The notes below the pieces were generated by a model. That model was not told the DNA's origin and did no database searches. It worked only from the letters and a program-made list of their open reading frames with translations. Below are positions 45,188 to 54,564 of a DNA stretch of 64,000 nucleotides, in pieces (the first letter of the stretch is position 1; the number at the start of each line of letters is the position of its first letter). The DNA lies in assembly GCA_016293845.1 (NCBI GenBank), contig JAEDDH010000017.1, forward strand, positions 19,717-83,716, written 5' to 3'. Position numbers and translations under genes: made by a program. The stretch comes from Bacteroidales bacterium (GTDB taxonomy: Bacteria; Bacteroidota; Bacteroidia; Bacteroidales; UBA3824).

Positions 45188-46162
45188 ATGTCAACATTAG
45201 ACGAAATAAAAGCACCGATAGCGGAAGAGTTGGAAAAGTTCAAGCCCTATTTTGAACAGCAGATGAAGTCCGACAGCCGCAAACTAAACCTTGTGGTACG
45301 TTATGCGCTAAAAACCAAGGGCAAACAGATGCGCCCCATTATCGTGTTTCTATGCGCCAAAATGCTCGGAACTGTCAACGAAAAAACACAGACAGCCGCC
45401 GCTCTTATCGAGCTTTTGCACACCGCCACCCTTGTACACGACGATGTGGTAGACGAAAGTTTTTACCGCCGCGGGCTTTTTTCGATTTTTGCACTTTACA
45501 AAGCCAAGATTGCAGTGCTCTTGGGCGATTTCTTTTTGGCAAAGGGTCTACTGATGAGTCTTCAAAACGACGACTTCAACCTTTTAAAAACAGTTTCAGA
45601 GGCAGTGAAAGAGATGTCGGAAGGCGAATTAGACCAAATTGATCACGCCCGCCGTATGGACATTACCGAAGAATCGTACTACGAGGTTATTCGCAAAAAA
45701 ACCGCCACACTTTTAGCCGCATGCGCCGCCACAGGAGCACAGTCGATTGGAGCAAACCCACAAATAGTGGAAACTATGAAGCAGTTTGGCACCAAAATAG
45801 GTCTTGCTTTTCAAATCAAAGACGACCTTTTCGACTATCAAAAAACCGGCGCTATTGGCAAACCTAAATTCAACGACATTCAGGAACGAAAACTTACCCT
45901 CCCCGTAATCTATGCTCTACAAACCGACAAAGACGGTGAAAGCCGCTCGATTAAAAAGATTTTCCGCAAAAAAAGAAAATCCAAAGACGACATTGCCAAA
46001 ATTGTAGATTTTGTAATCAAAAACGGCGGCGTGGAATACGCTGTAAAAAAAATGCAGCAATTAAAAGACGAGGCGGTGGCAATGCTCGCACCCCTACCCG
46101 ACAACGAATCTAAAAAATCTCTTATAAAACTCTCCGATTATATCATAAACCGAAATAAATAA
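45188..46162 (+). CDS. Polyprenyl diphosphate synthase
   Basis: A 324-residue enzyme from the ATG at 45188 (MSTLDEIKAPI). The first Asp-rich site is LVHDDVVDES, the second IKDDLFDYQ, and GKQMRPIIVFLCAK marks the substrate site. Trans-prenyl synthases of this type make octaprenyl- or similar chains for menaquinone; chain length is not certain. It leads an operon with a lipoprotein, the SprB-repeat protein and rdgB. Confidence 0.92.
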   Translation: MSTLDEIKAPIAEELEKFKPYFEQQMKSDSRKLNLVVRYALKTKGKQMRPIIVFLCAKMLGTVNEKTQTAAALIELLHTATLVHDDVVDESFYRRGLFSIFALYKAKIAVLLGDFFLAKGLLMSLQNDDFNLLKTVSEAVKEMSEGELDQIDHARRMDITEESYYEVIRKKTATLLAACAATGAQSIGANPQIVETMKQFGTKIGLAFQIKDDLFDYQKTGAIGKPKFNDIQERKLTLPVIYALQTDKDGESRSIKKIFRKKRKSKDDIAKIVDFVIKNGGVEYAVKKMQQLKDEAVAMLAPLPDNESKKSLIKLSDYIINRNK

Positions 46163-46168
46163 AACCCT

Positions 46169-46765
46169 ATGAAAATCAAATTTTTAATAGCAACACTGAT
46201 TATAGCCGCAACATTTGTGGCAGGCTGCAAAGGCGTTAGTCAATTGGCATCGTTTGTAAAATGCGATTTCGACTTTATCAACGTTAACAATGTAAAAGTG
46301 GCAGACATAAATTTTTCGCAAAAAAAGAAATATTCTGACTTTTCGATTATCGATGCCGCCAAATTGGTTAAAGCATTCACCAACAAGAAATTCGACCTTA
46401 ACCTTACTGTCAACGTAAACGCCAAAAACCCAAACCAACGCACGGCAGCTATTGGCGGATTCGACTACATTCTTTGGATCGACGACGTTAAAACCCTCGC
46501 AGGCACTATGAATCAACCGTTTGAAATAGAACCCGGACAGTCGATTACAATGCCGATGGAGTTTACAATCGACCTTTTGGAAGTGCTCAAAGGCGAATCG
46601 CGCGACAAAATTCTCAGTTTTGGCTGCGGTCTTGCCACCAACAATGCCGACGCTTCGCGTGTAAAACTATCATTAAAGCCTTACTTTAAAAACGGCACGC
46701 AAATATCTAAGTTTCCGACATATATAACCATTGGCGGCGACAAAATTATGCCGTCAAACTATTAA
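46169..46765 (+). CDS. LEA14-like lipoprotein
   Basis: A 198-residue lipoprotein with lipobox VAGC (residues 17-20). The rest (FDFINVNNVKVADINFS, LNLTVNVNAKNPN, PGQSITMPMEFTIDL) has the beta-sandwich pattern of LEA type 2 proteins. Its function is unknown. It sits seven bases after the prenyl synthase gene and just before the SprB-repeat gene. Confidence 0.7.
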   Translation: MKIKFLIATLIIAATFVAGCKGVSQLASFVKCDFDFINVNNVKVADINFSQKKKYSDFSIIDAAKLVKAFTNKKFDLNLTVNVNAKNPNQRTAAIGGFDYILWIDDVKTLAGTMNQPFEIEPGQSITMPMEFTIDLLEVLKGESRDKILSFGCGLATNNADASRVKLSLKPYFKNGTQISKFPTYITIGGDKIMPSNY

Positions 46766-46775
46766 AACCTACAAT

Positions 46776-49373
46776 ATGGCAAGGCACACTTTTATAATAA
46801 TAGCGATGATATTGGCATCGGCATCGGCTATGGGTCAAATAGAACTCACCGACGAAGACTTTGCCAACGAGGGCGACGGTTATATCTACGCCGTTAAGGT
46901 GTTTCAACCCGACGAAGAACTGTTTATCAGCGATTTAGAATCTAAAAAGTGGAACCTTGCCGACATTGAACCCAACACTTTCGACACCCTTAGAATCTAC
47001 AAAAAAGAACGCAGCCGCTACGGAAAGTTATTTCCTAATGCTCAATTAGTTAAGTTTCACAGCCGCCGCGATATGGAATTTATCACCAAAGACTCCAACG
47101 CTGTGCGTATGCAGGGCATTATCAACGATTATCTCGGATTAAAAGCCGCTGTGGTGCTTATTTTTCCGCAAGATCTTGATGTATACAAGTTTCCCATAAA
47201 GCAAGGTTCGTTTCTAAAAGATAGTCTCAGCAAAAAATTTATTTCGAGTTACGGACTTGCGCAGTTTGCCGATAGCGTACGTATCGACTTGGATATGAGC
47301 CACACTTCGTATTTCGACACCGTTATGGAAGTGCGCACGCCCACCGACAAGTATCTTGCCCTCCGCGAAAAAAACACAGTTACAAAAAACATCATTGCCT
47401 ACAAAAACAGTCACCTTATGGGATGGCGTCCCGCTCCCGAATACAGCGTAAAAGACCGCACAATATTCTACCGATGGTTTGTAAAGGGCGTTGGCGCTCC
47501 CGTGATAGAAATCGAAACCGACCGGAAGGGCAAAGTCAGACTTATTCGCTATCAATACCGCGAACCTATGCAAGTGGCTATCGAAAAAGAAGATGTTAAA
47601 TGCAAAGGAGAGGCAACAGGTAATGCCACAGCCGTTATCAAAGGTGGAACTCCCGACTACAAATACCTTTGGAGCAACGGCAAAAAGACCAAAACCATCA
47701 AAGGCCTCAAAGCTGGAACATACTCCGTTACTGTTACCGACAGCAAGGGCAAAAAACTCCAACAGTCAATCACCATCGAAGAACCCGCCGAAAAACTATC
47801 CATAAAACTTGATGCCACTCCAATACGCTGCTACGGCGACCACGATTGTCACCTTACCGCCGATGTACACGGTGGCACAGAACCTTACTACGTGGTTTGG
47901 AGCAACGACACCGAATCTACCGAACTTGTAAACCAAGGCTGTGGGATTTACGGATGTATAGTTCGCGACGCACACCGCTGTTTTGTGTGGGATTCGATAG
48001 AGGTTATAGCTCCAAAAACACCATTCAAGATGGCACCCAAGGTAACGCACTCGCAATGCAAAGGCGAGGCAAACGGCGAAATTGCCTTTGATGCAGAGGG
48101 CGGCGACAAACCATACAAATTTGAAATTGAGGGCAAACCCGCACAAGAAATCAATCCGGGTTTTGCGGCAGGCATTTACTCTATCAAAGCCACCGACAAA
48201 AACGGCTGCGAACTCACCCGCACTGCCGAAGTACGCGAACCCGAAAAAATACTTGAAGCCGAAGGTACAGTAACGCATGTTAACTGTCACGGTATGAGCA
48301 ATGGAGCTGTAACGCTAAAAGTTTCGGGAGGTTCGCCCGGATACCACTACCAATGGAGCAACGAAGCCACCACCAAAGACCTCACAGCCGCTCCCGCAGG
48401 TGTTTACAACGTGGTAATCACCGACATACACAAATGCACCATTGAGCGCACCTTTGTAATAAACCAACCCGCAGAAGGCCTCACCATAACTCACACACAT
48501 ACCGATGTAGCCTGCCGCGGCAACAACACAGGCTCAATTTCGGTAACAGCCACCGGCGGAACAGAACCATACAACATCACATGGAGCAACAAGGCTAAGA
48601 CCCTTTCCCAAGAAAACCTAAAAGCCGGATTCTACACTATCAACATATCCGACAAAAACAATTGCCTCATCACCGAAACCATCACAATATCCGAACCCGA
48701 AAGTGGCATAGAGATCTCTGGCGAAACCATCGATTCGCCCTGCAAGGCTGTTGGTCTCGGTGAAATAACCACCGAGGTAAAAAATGCTCAATCACCCGTA
48801 AACTATCGTTGGCAGAGCGGCGAAACATCCGCAAACCTCAAAAACCTCAAAGCTGGCACATACACTTTAAAAGTAACCGACGGCACAGGCTGTTCGGCAT
48901 CAAAATCGTTTAGCATATCATCTCCTGAAAACGAACTTACTGCCACAATAGAAACCACTCCCGCCACCTGCTCCTATTCCGACAATGCAAAATGGAGCGT
49001 TCAGGCAATAGGCGGAGTGCCCGGATACGAATACAAGTTTAGCGACGGCAGCGAAAACCCGCGTCAAACCGAGCTCAAACCAGGTCATTACTCCGTAGCC
49101 ATCACCGACCAAGCAGGCTGCACCATTAAAAAAGAGTTTGAAGTAACCGCTGCCGAACCACTAAAAATCAACGCCATAACCCACGAACCCACTCATAATA
49201 AACCCAACGGTAGCGCAGAATTAGAAATCACCGGCGGAACCCTACCATACAAAATCCATTGGAACGACGGATACGCCGAACCCAAACGCCGCTTGATGAG
49301 CACAGGCGAATACTACATCACCGTTACCGACAAAAACGGCTGCGTTGCCGAACACGAAATCATTTACGAATAA
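46776..49373 (+). CDS. Secreted protein with eight SprB-type repeats
   Basis: An 865-residue protein from the ATG at 46776, which gives a signal peptide (MARHTFIIIAMILASASAMGQ). Residues 20-265 form a unique domain. Eight repeats of about 70-75 residues follow, with the SprB pattern 'C.G...G...v...GG..PY.y.WSn......l.aG.Y.V.vtD..GC'. SprB repeats occur in gliding adhesins and other type IX-secreted surface proteins. The protein stops straight after the last repeat (HEIIYE), with no obvious T9SS C-terminal signal domain. Confidence 0.8.
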   Translation: MARHTFIIIAMILASASAMGQIELTDEDFANEGDGYIYAVKVFQPDEELFISDLESKKWNLADIEPNTFDTLRIYKKERSRYGKLFPNAQLVKFHSRRDMEFITKDSNAVRMQGIINDYLGLKAAVVLIFPQDLDVYKFPIKQGSFLKDSLSKKFISSYGLAQFADSVRIDLDMSHTSYFDTVMEVRTPTDKYLALREKNTVTKNIIAYKNSHLMGWRPAPEYSVKDRTIFYRWFVKGVGAPVIEIETDRKGKVRLIRYQYREPMQVAIEKEDVKCKGEATGNATAVIKGGTPDYKYLWSNGKKTKTIKGLKAGTYSVTVTDSKGKKLQQSITIEEPAEKLSIKLDATPIRCYGDHDCHLTADVHGGTEPYYVVWSNDTESTELVNQGCGIYGCIVRDAHRCFVWDSIEVIAPKTPFKMAPKVTHSQCKGEANGEIAFDAEGGDKPYKFEIEGKPAQEINPGFAAGIYSIKATDKNGCELTRTAEVREPEKILEAEGTVTHVNCHGMSNGAVTLKVSGGSPGYHYQWSNEATTKDLTAAPAGVYNVVITDIHKCTIERTFVINQPAEGLTITHTHTDVACRGNNTGSISVTATGGTEPYNITWSNKAKTLSQENLKAGFYTINISDKNNCLITETITISEPESGIEISGETIDSPCKAVGLGEITTEVKNAQSPVNYRWQSGETSANLKNLKAGTYTLKVTDGTGCSASKSFSISSPENELTATIETTPATCSYSDNAKWSVQAIGGVPGYEYKFSDGSENPRQTELKPGHYSVAITDQAGCTIKKEFEVTAAEPLKINAITHEPTHNKPNGSAELEITGGTLPYKIHWNDGYAEPKRRLMSTGEYYITVTDKNGCVAEHEIIYE

Positions 49374-49387
49374 ACACCTTATATAAT

Positions 49388-49960
49388 ATGAAACTTATTT
49401 TTGCCACCAACAACGCAAACAAACTACGCGAGGCTCAGCAGATTTTACCTCAATATCAGATACTTAGTCTCGAAGACGCTGGTATTCACGACGAACTGCC
49501 CGAAACCCACGAAACCATTATCGAAAACTCCAAAGAAAAAGCCGAATACCTATTCAATAAATACCATATCGACTGTTTTTCCGACGACACCGGACTTGAA
49601 GTGGAGGCTCTCAACGGTGCTCCCGGAGTATACTCTGCACGATTTGCAGGTCCTCAAAAAAACAGCGACGACAATATTGCCCTTCTCTTAGAAAAACTCC
49701 AAGACTTAGAAAACCGCAAGGCACGCTTTGTAACATACGTTACGCTAATAATCAACGGAAAAGAGCATATATTTGAAGGCGAAATGCGCGGCTCTATCCT
49801 CCCCTACCGTTCAGGCAGCGCAGGATTTGGCTACGACCCCGTATTCTGTCCCGAAGGATACGACAAATCTGTTGCCGACCTAACCACAGCCGTTAAGAAC
49901 CAAATAAGCCATCGCGCCCGATCTCTACAAAAAATGGCAGAGTTTCTCACGTCTAAATAA
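49388..49960 (+). CDS. rdgB: Non-canonical purine NTP pyrophosphatase (RdgB/HAM1)
   Basis: A 190-residue enzyme from the ATG at 49388 (MKLIFATNNANKLREA). It hydrolyses ITP/XTP and their deoxy forms to keep them out of DNA. The sites SDDTGLEVEALNGAPGVYSARFAG, GSAGFGYDPVF and ISHRARSL are complete. It is the last gene of the prenyl synthase operon, 14 bases after the SprB-repeat gene. Confidence 0.95.
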   Translation: MKLIFATNNANKLREAQQILPQYQILSLEDAGIHDELPETHETIIENSKEKAEYLFNKYHIDCFSDDTGLEVEALNGAPGVYSARFAGPQKNSDDNIALLLEKLQDLENRKARFVTYVTLIINGKEHIFEGEMRGSILPYRSGSAGFGYDPVFCPEGYDKSVADLTTAVKNQISHRARSLQKMAEFLTSK

Positions 49961-50087
49961 ACAGCTAACTACCAAACACTTACAAAGATTTTAACAAAAA
50001 ATCACAAAAAAAACCAAAAATAATTTTCCAAAATATCAGAAAAATCTTATTATCTTTGCAGTCAAATAAATAAGAAAGTCCTATTTT

Positions 50088-50903
50088 ATGGAAAAGCAGA
50101 AAATACTTTTCGTTTCGCAGGAGATTTACCCATACCTTCCTGAAACCGAAATGTCGATGATTGGAAGATACCTTCCGCAGGGGATACAAGAAAAGAAACG
50201 CGAGATACGCGCCTTTATGCCCCGCTACGGCAACATCAACGAGCGCAGAAACCAACTTCACGAGGTTATCAGGCTCTCGGGTATGAACATCATAATTGAC
50301 GACACCGACCACTCGTTGCTCATCAAAGTGGCATCGATACAATCGGCTCGTATGCAGGTGTACTTTATCGACAACGAAGATTTCTTTCACCGCAAAGGAA
50401 CTATCACCGACAAAGACGGCAAATTTTACCCCGACAACGACGAAAGGGCGATATTTTTTGCTCGCGGCGTGTTAGAAACCGTTAAAAAACTGCGTTGGAG
50501 TCCAGAACTTGTGCACTGCCACGGATGGATTACATCGCTTGTTCCCTTGTATCTAAAACACGCCTTCAAAGAAGATCCGCTGTTTGCCAAAAGCAAAGTG
50601 GTATATTCGGTATACAACGACGATTACCCCGACTCTTTCCCCGAAAACTTTTACAAAAAAATAAAAGTTGACGGTGTAAATGACGAAGACCTCGAAGTGG
50701 TAAAGAATCCCACATTCGCCAACCTCACTAAACTTGCTATCAACATGTCAGACGGCGTTATACAAGGACACGAAACCATCAATCCCGAAGTAGAAGAATA
50801 CGCTCGCAACTGTGGCAAGCCATTTTTAGAATACCAAACACAAGACAAATATATCGACGCATATTCAGATTTTTACGACAAAGTAATATCTCAAAACGAA
50901 TAA
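50088..50903 (+). CDS. Starch/glycogen synthase catalytic-domain protein (N-terminal domain only)
   Basis: A 271-residue protein matching the GT5 N-terminal domain: LFVSQEIYPYLPETEM, MPRYGNINERRNQLHEVI, VHCHGWITSLVPLYLKH. The C-terminal nucleotide-sugar domain is absent, and the ADP-glucose loop KxGG is not present in its usual form. This short form next to a DUF4270 gene is common in Bacteroidales and is not obviously a working synthase. A TATCTTTG -7 lies at 50051-50058. Confidence 0.8.
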   Translation: MEKQKILFVSQEIYPYLPETEMSMIGRYLPQGIQEKKREIRAFMPRYGNINERRNQLHEVIRLSGMNIIIDDTDHSLLIKVASIQSARMQVYFIDNEDFFHRKGTITDKDGKFYPDNDERAIFFARGVLETVKKLRWSPELVHCHGWITSLVPLYLKHAFKEDPLFAKSKVVYSVYNDDYPDSFPENFYKKIKVDGVNDEDLEVVKNPTFANLTKLAINMSDGVIQGHETINPEVEEYARNCGKPFLEYQTQDKYIDAYSDFYDKVISQNE

Positions 50904-50910
50904 ACCAAGA

Positions 50911-52182
50911 ATGAACAAACAATTTATAGCCGCCCTATTCTCTGTTGCAGCCATTTTTACGGCTTGCGAAAACGACGAGACCATGGGAACCGACCTTATG
51001 CCCTCTACCGACCATCCGGGCATTGTTGTTACCGACACAATTGATATCAAGGCAGAAACCCTCATCGACGACTCGGTTTACAGTTCATACCAATCGCACC
51101 TTTTGGTAGGTAGATTTAACGATCCTGTTTTTGGCACCACCGAAGCTACTTTTGTTGCCAAATTTTCCAACACATCGTATGGTAAATTTCCCAACGGTGC
51201 TATTTGCGATTCGGTAATTTTATCTCTCGGATTAGATAGCACTATTACACACTTTTATGGCGACTTAAACAATCCAGGCAAAATCAACGTTTACCGTCTA
51301 ACTAAACCTTTTTCTGCAGATTCTCTATACTACAGCAACTATAATTACAAACAACAAACTGCCGACGAACCTTTATGTTCTGCCGATTTTAATACTAACG
51401 CTAATACAAAAGAGATAAAATTCTCTCTTCCTTTAGATTACGGCAACGAAATAATGAGATACTCTCGTGACACCACATTTGACGAAAATCTATTTGGACT
51501 CTGCTTTTCTCCAGACGAAACCTCAGCTTGCGTTACCAAAACATCACAATCTAACAACAACATCAAGTACGTGGTTTACTATCATCAAGAGGGTGACACC
51601 GCAAGTTCTGGTGTAACATTTTCGATTGCCAACTCTAATCCAAGAGCAACGTTTTTCAGCCACGATTATTCTGGAAGCAACATTTTCGACAACAACGGCG
51701 ACTCATTATTGTACCTTCAATCAATGGCAGGCTCTAAAATTAAGTTAGATTTTAAAGACGTTGACAAATTTAACCATCTGCCTCACAAATATTTTTCGTT
51801 GTTACGAGCACAGTTGATAATCCCAATTGCCGACAGCACATCAGGTTATCAACCCATTGACGAGTTAATATGTTTTGGCAATAATCGCGAAGATGGTAAA
51901 CTTATTCAATTTCCCGAGTTTATTACTAAAAATGCAAGTTCAGGCGAAACTGTATACCTCAACATCCCTTACGACAAGAATAATCGACGTTACACCGTTA
52001 ATTTAACCATGCGTATCAGCGATTTTATAAAAACCTATAAAATTGGTGCCGAACCCAACTACGATATTTTTATCTATCCAAATGCACGTACTTCGGATTT
52101 TTGTCGTTCTATAGTAAGTGCACCAAATAAAAAAGATACACCACTAAGACTTGTAGTTCAATACACCGTATTTGACAAATAA
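50911..52182 (+). CDS. DUF4270 family lipoprotein
   Basis: A 423-residue lipoprotein with lipobox FTAC (MNKQFIAALFSVAAIFTAC). The DUF4270 start (GTDLMPSTDHPGIVV, SYQSHLLVGRFNDPVFGTTEATFVAKF) is clear. The family is Bacteroidota-specific and of unknown function. It lies seven bases after the starch-synthase-like gene and before glmS. Confidence 0.85.
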   Translation: MNKQFIAALFSVAAIFTACENDETMGTDLMPSTDHPGIVVTDTIDIKAETLIDDSVYSSYQSHLLVGRFNDPVFGTTEATFVAKFSNTSYGKFPNGAICDSVILSLGLDSTITHFYGDLNNPGKINVYRLTKPFSADSLYYSNYNYKQQTADEPLCSADFNTNANTKEIKFSLPLDYGNEIMRYSRDTTFDENLFGLCFSPDETSACVTKTSQSNNNIKYVVYYHQEGDTASSGVTFSIANSNPRATFFSHDYSGSNIFDNNGDSLLYLQSMAGSKIKLDFKDVDKFNHLPHKYFSLLRAQLIIPIADSTSGYQPIDELICFGNNREDGKLIQFPEFITKNASSGETVYLNIPYDKNNRRYTVNLTMRISDFIKTYKIGAEPNYDIFIYPNARTSDFCRSIVSAPNKKDTPLRLVVQYTVFDK

Positions 52183-52213
52183 ATAATATCTAACCAAAAA
52201 AACCGAAACAACT

Positions 52214-54052
52214 ATGTGTGGAATAGTAGGATATATCGGCGACCAACTTGCATACCCGATTATCATTAATGGACTTAAAAAACTTGAATACCGCGGCTAC
52301 GACTCGGCAGGAGTGGCTGTAAACAACGGAAAAAATATCAACGTCTACAAAAAGAAGGGCAAAGTTTCTGACCTTGAAGCATTTACAAAGGGTAAGGATA
52401 TTTCAGGAACTATTGGTATGGGCCATACACGTTGGGCTACTCACGGTGTGCCAAACGATGTGAACGCTCACCCGCATACTTCGATGAATGGCAAGTTTGT
52501 GATTATCCACAACGGCATTATCGAAAACTTTGCGGTATTGAAAAAGAAACTCGTTGCTCGAAACTACACTTTTAAATCTGAAACCGATACCGAGGTGCTT
52601 GCCGACCTTATCGAATACATATATATGTTTGGCAAGGTAAACGCCGAAACTGCTGTACGCCTTGCTCTCAACAAGGTGATTGGCGCATACGGACTTGTGG
52701 TAATGTGCACCGACGAACCCGATAAACTTATCTGCGCCCGCAATAGTAGTCCCCTCGTGATTGGCTATGGCGACAACGAATACTTTATCGCATCCGACGC
52801 CACCCCGTTTGTACAATACACCAAGAAAGCCGTTTATCTTGACAATCAAAACCTTGCGGTTATCACTCGCGACAGCGTTACTGTCAAGACCATCAAAAAC
52901 GATGTTATCAATCCCGACATTCAACAAATCGACTTCGACAGCGACGAGACTGAAAAGGGCGGCTATCGCGACTATATGCTCAAAGAGATTTACGAGCAAC
53001 CAAAATCCATCCTCGAAACCATCCGTGGACGTGTTTACGAAAACGAAAACGCTATTAAGTTGGGCGGACTTTTGGACGTTATGCCCAAACTTCTCAATGC
53101 TCGACGTATTATTATAATAGGCTGCGGCACATCGTGGCACGCAGGTCTCGTGGGCGAATACCTCATCGAAGAGTATGCCCGCATACCCGTGGAAGTGGAA
53201 TACGCATCAGAATTTCGCTACCGCAACCCCATCCTTACACAAGACGACATGGTGATAGCCATCAGTCAAAGCGGCGAAACAGCCGACACACTTGCAGCCA
53301 TTCAATTGGCAAGGGCGGCAAAGGCTTGTGTAATTGGCATTTGCAACGTTGTGGGTTCAAGCATCAGCCGCGAAACCGATGCCGGAGTATACACACACGC
53401 AGGTCCCGAAATTGGCGTGGCAAGCACCAAGGCTTTTTCTACACAAGTAACGGTGTTGGCAATGATAGCCCTCTTGCTTGGCAAATGCAAGTACATGATA
53501 GGTCAGCAGCAGTATCATCAGTTGCTCACCGAATTGCTCTCGATACCCGAAAAGATAGAACACACTCTCCAATCGGCATCAAAAGTTGAGGAGGTGGCAA
53601 AACTTTACAAAGACAGTCGCAATTTTCTCTATCTTGGTCGTGGTTGCTACTATCCTGTGGCATTGGAAGGCGCATTAAAGTTGAAAGAAATTTCGTACAT
53701 CCACGCCGAGGGTTATCCCGCCGCCGAAATGAAACACGGACCTATTGCCCTCATCGACGACAAAATGCCCGTAGTGGTAATTGCTACACAAGACAAAGGT
53801 TACGAAAAGATTGTCAACAACATACAAGAAATCAAAGCTCGCAAAGGCAAAATAATAGCCATCGTTAGTGAAGGCGACACAGTAATAGCAAAAATGGCAG
53901 ACCACGTGTTGGAAGTTCCCAAGTTCGACACCGCCATCGGTGCCATCACCACAATTGTGCCCTTGCAGTTGCTAAGTTACTACATAGCCATAATGCGCGG
54001 CTGCAATGTTGACCAACCCCGAAACCTTGCCAAATCTGTCACTGTGGAATAA
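52214..54052 (+). CDS. glmS: Glutamine-fructose-6-phosphate aminotransferase (isomerising)
   Basis: A 612-residue enzyme making glucosamine-6-phosphate for peptidoglycan and lipopolysaccharide. Cys2 of the glutaminase domain (MCGIVGYIG), LEYRGYDSAGVAV and GHTRWATHGVP are present. The two SIS domains show CGTSWHAGLVGEYLIEE, SQSGETADTLAAI and the C-terminal DQPRNLAKSVTVE. Length is standard. No glmS ribozyme-like element is visible upstream (only a 31-bp gap). Confidence 0.97.
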   Translation: MCGIVGYIGDQLAYPIIINGLKKLEYRGYDSAGVAVNNGKNINVYKKKGKVSDLEAFTKGKDISGTIGMGHTRWATHGVPNDVNAHPHTSMNGKFVIIHNGIIENFAVLKKKLVARNYTFKSETDTEVLADLIEYIYMFGKVNAETAVRLALNKVIGAYGLVVMCTDEPDKLICARNSSPLVIGYGDNEYFIASDATPFVQYTKKAVYLDNQNLAVITRDSVTVKTIKNDVINPDIQQIDFDSDETEKGGYRDYMLKEIYEQPKSILETIRGRVYENENAIKLGGLLDVMPKLLNARRIIIIGCGTSWHAGLVGEYLIEEYARIPVEVEYASEFRYRNPILTQDDMVIAISQSGETADTLAAIQLARAAKACVIGICNVVGSSISRETDAGVYTHAGPEIGVASTKAFSTQVTVLAMIALLLGKCKYMIGQQQYHQLLTELLSIPEKIEHTLQSASKVEEVAKLYKDSRNFLYLGRGCYYPVALEGALKLKEISYIHAEGYPAAEMKHGPIALIDDKMPVVVIATQDKGYEKIVNNIQEIKARKGKIIAIVSEGDTVIAKMADHVLEVPKFDTAIGAITTIVPLQLLSYYIAIMRGCNVDQPRNLAKSVTVE

Positions 54053-54053
54053 T

Positions 54054-54329
54054 ATGACAACACCTCAGATACTTGTAATATATCTTATAATAATAGGCAT
54101 AATCGGCGTAATATTCTTACGCACCGACAAATACAAGGCGACGCACGAAAAATGGCGTATCAAGGAGCGCACCCTCCACATTTTGGAATATCTCGGAGGT
54201 GTGTTCCTTATATTGCCCGCGATGTACATCATCCGCCACAAAAACAAAAAAGCATCGTTTTATGTGATTACCTACGCTGCGCTGTTTGTATGGCTGATTG
54301 TGCTATATTATTGGTTTGTTAGAAATTGA
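54054..54329 (+). CDS. DUF1294 small membrane protein
   Basis: A 91-residue protein from the ATG at 54054. It has helices near 6-22, 48-60 and 70-88 and the DUF1294 signature TDKYKATHEKWRIKERTLHILEYLGG followed by RHKNKKASF. Its function is unknown. It begins one base after the glmS stop. Confidence 0.82.
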   Translation: MTTPQILVIYLIIIGIIGVIFLRTDKYKATHEKWRIKERTLHILEYLGGVFLILPAMYIIRHKNKKASFYVITYAALFVWLIVLYYWFVRN

Positions 54330-54348
54330 GAAATCTTTACTATATTTG
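54315..54348 (+). promoter_or_regulatory. Promoter of the restriction-modification operon
   Basis: TTTG (54315-54318), 22-base spacer, TATATTTG (54341-54348), 18 bases before the first ORF. Confidence 0.55.
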
Positions 54349-54366
54349 CAATACGATTAAAACACT

Positions 54367-54564
54367 ATGGACGAAATTATTTGTAAAATAGAATGGACAA
54401 AGCAAGATATCTATGATGCTTTTGTTGAAAAACATCATAGGATACCTTCTGATATCGAACTAATTCAATGCATCAAGAATATTAATCCTATTTCACTTCA
54501 AGATAGAAGTATAGAGTTTGGTTGGAGTTTTATTTACGATGCCGTTATAGGAATGAAGATATGA
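54367..54564 (+). CDS. 65-residue protein leading the TdeIII-type R-M operon
   Basis: A small protein (MDEIICKIEWTKQDIYDAF ... DRSIEFGWSFIYDAV). Its stop overlaps the endonuclease start (ATGA). The sequence has no visible helix-turn-helix of the usual C-protein type. A role in control of the operon is possible by position only. Confidence 0.6.
   Translation: MDEIICKIEWTKQDIYDAFVEKHHRIPSDIELIQCIKNINPISLQDRSIEFGWSFIYDAVIGMKI

Noticed and set aside
47214..48500. Long minus-strand ORFs under the SprB-repeat gene
   Set aside because: They mirror the codon pattern of the plus-strand gene, lack starts with context, and show no domain.
52183..52213. glmS ribozyme
   Set aside because: Only 31 bases separate DUF4270 and glmS, too short for the ribozyme.
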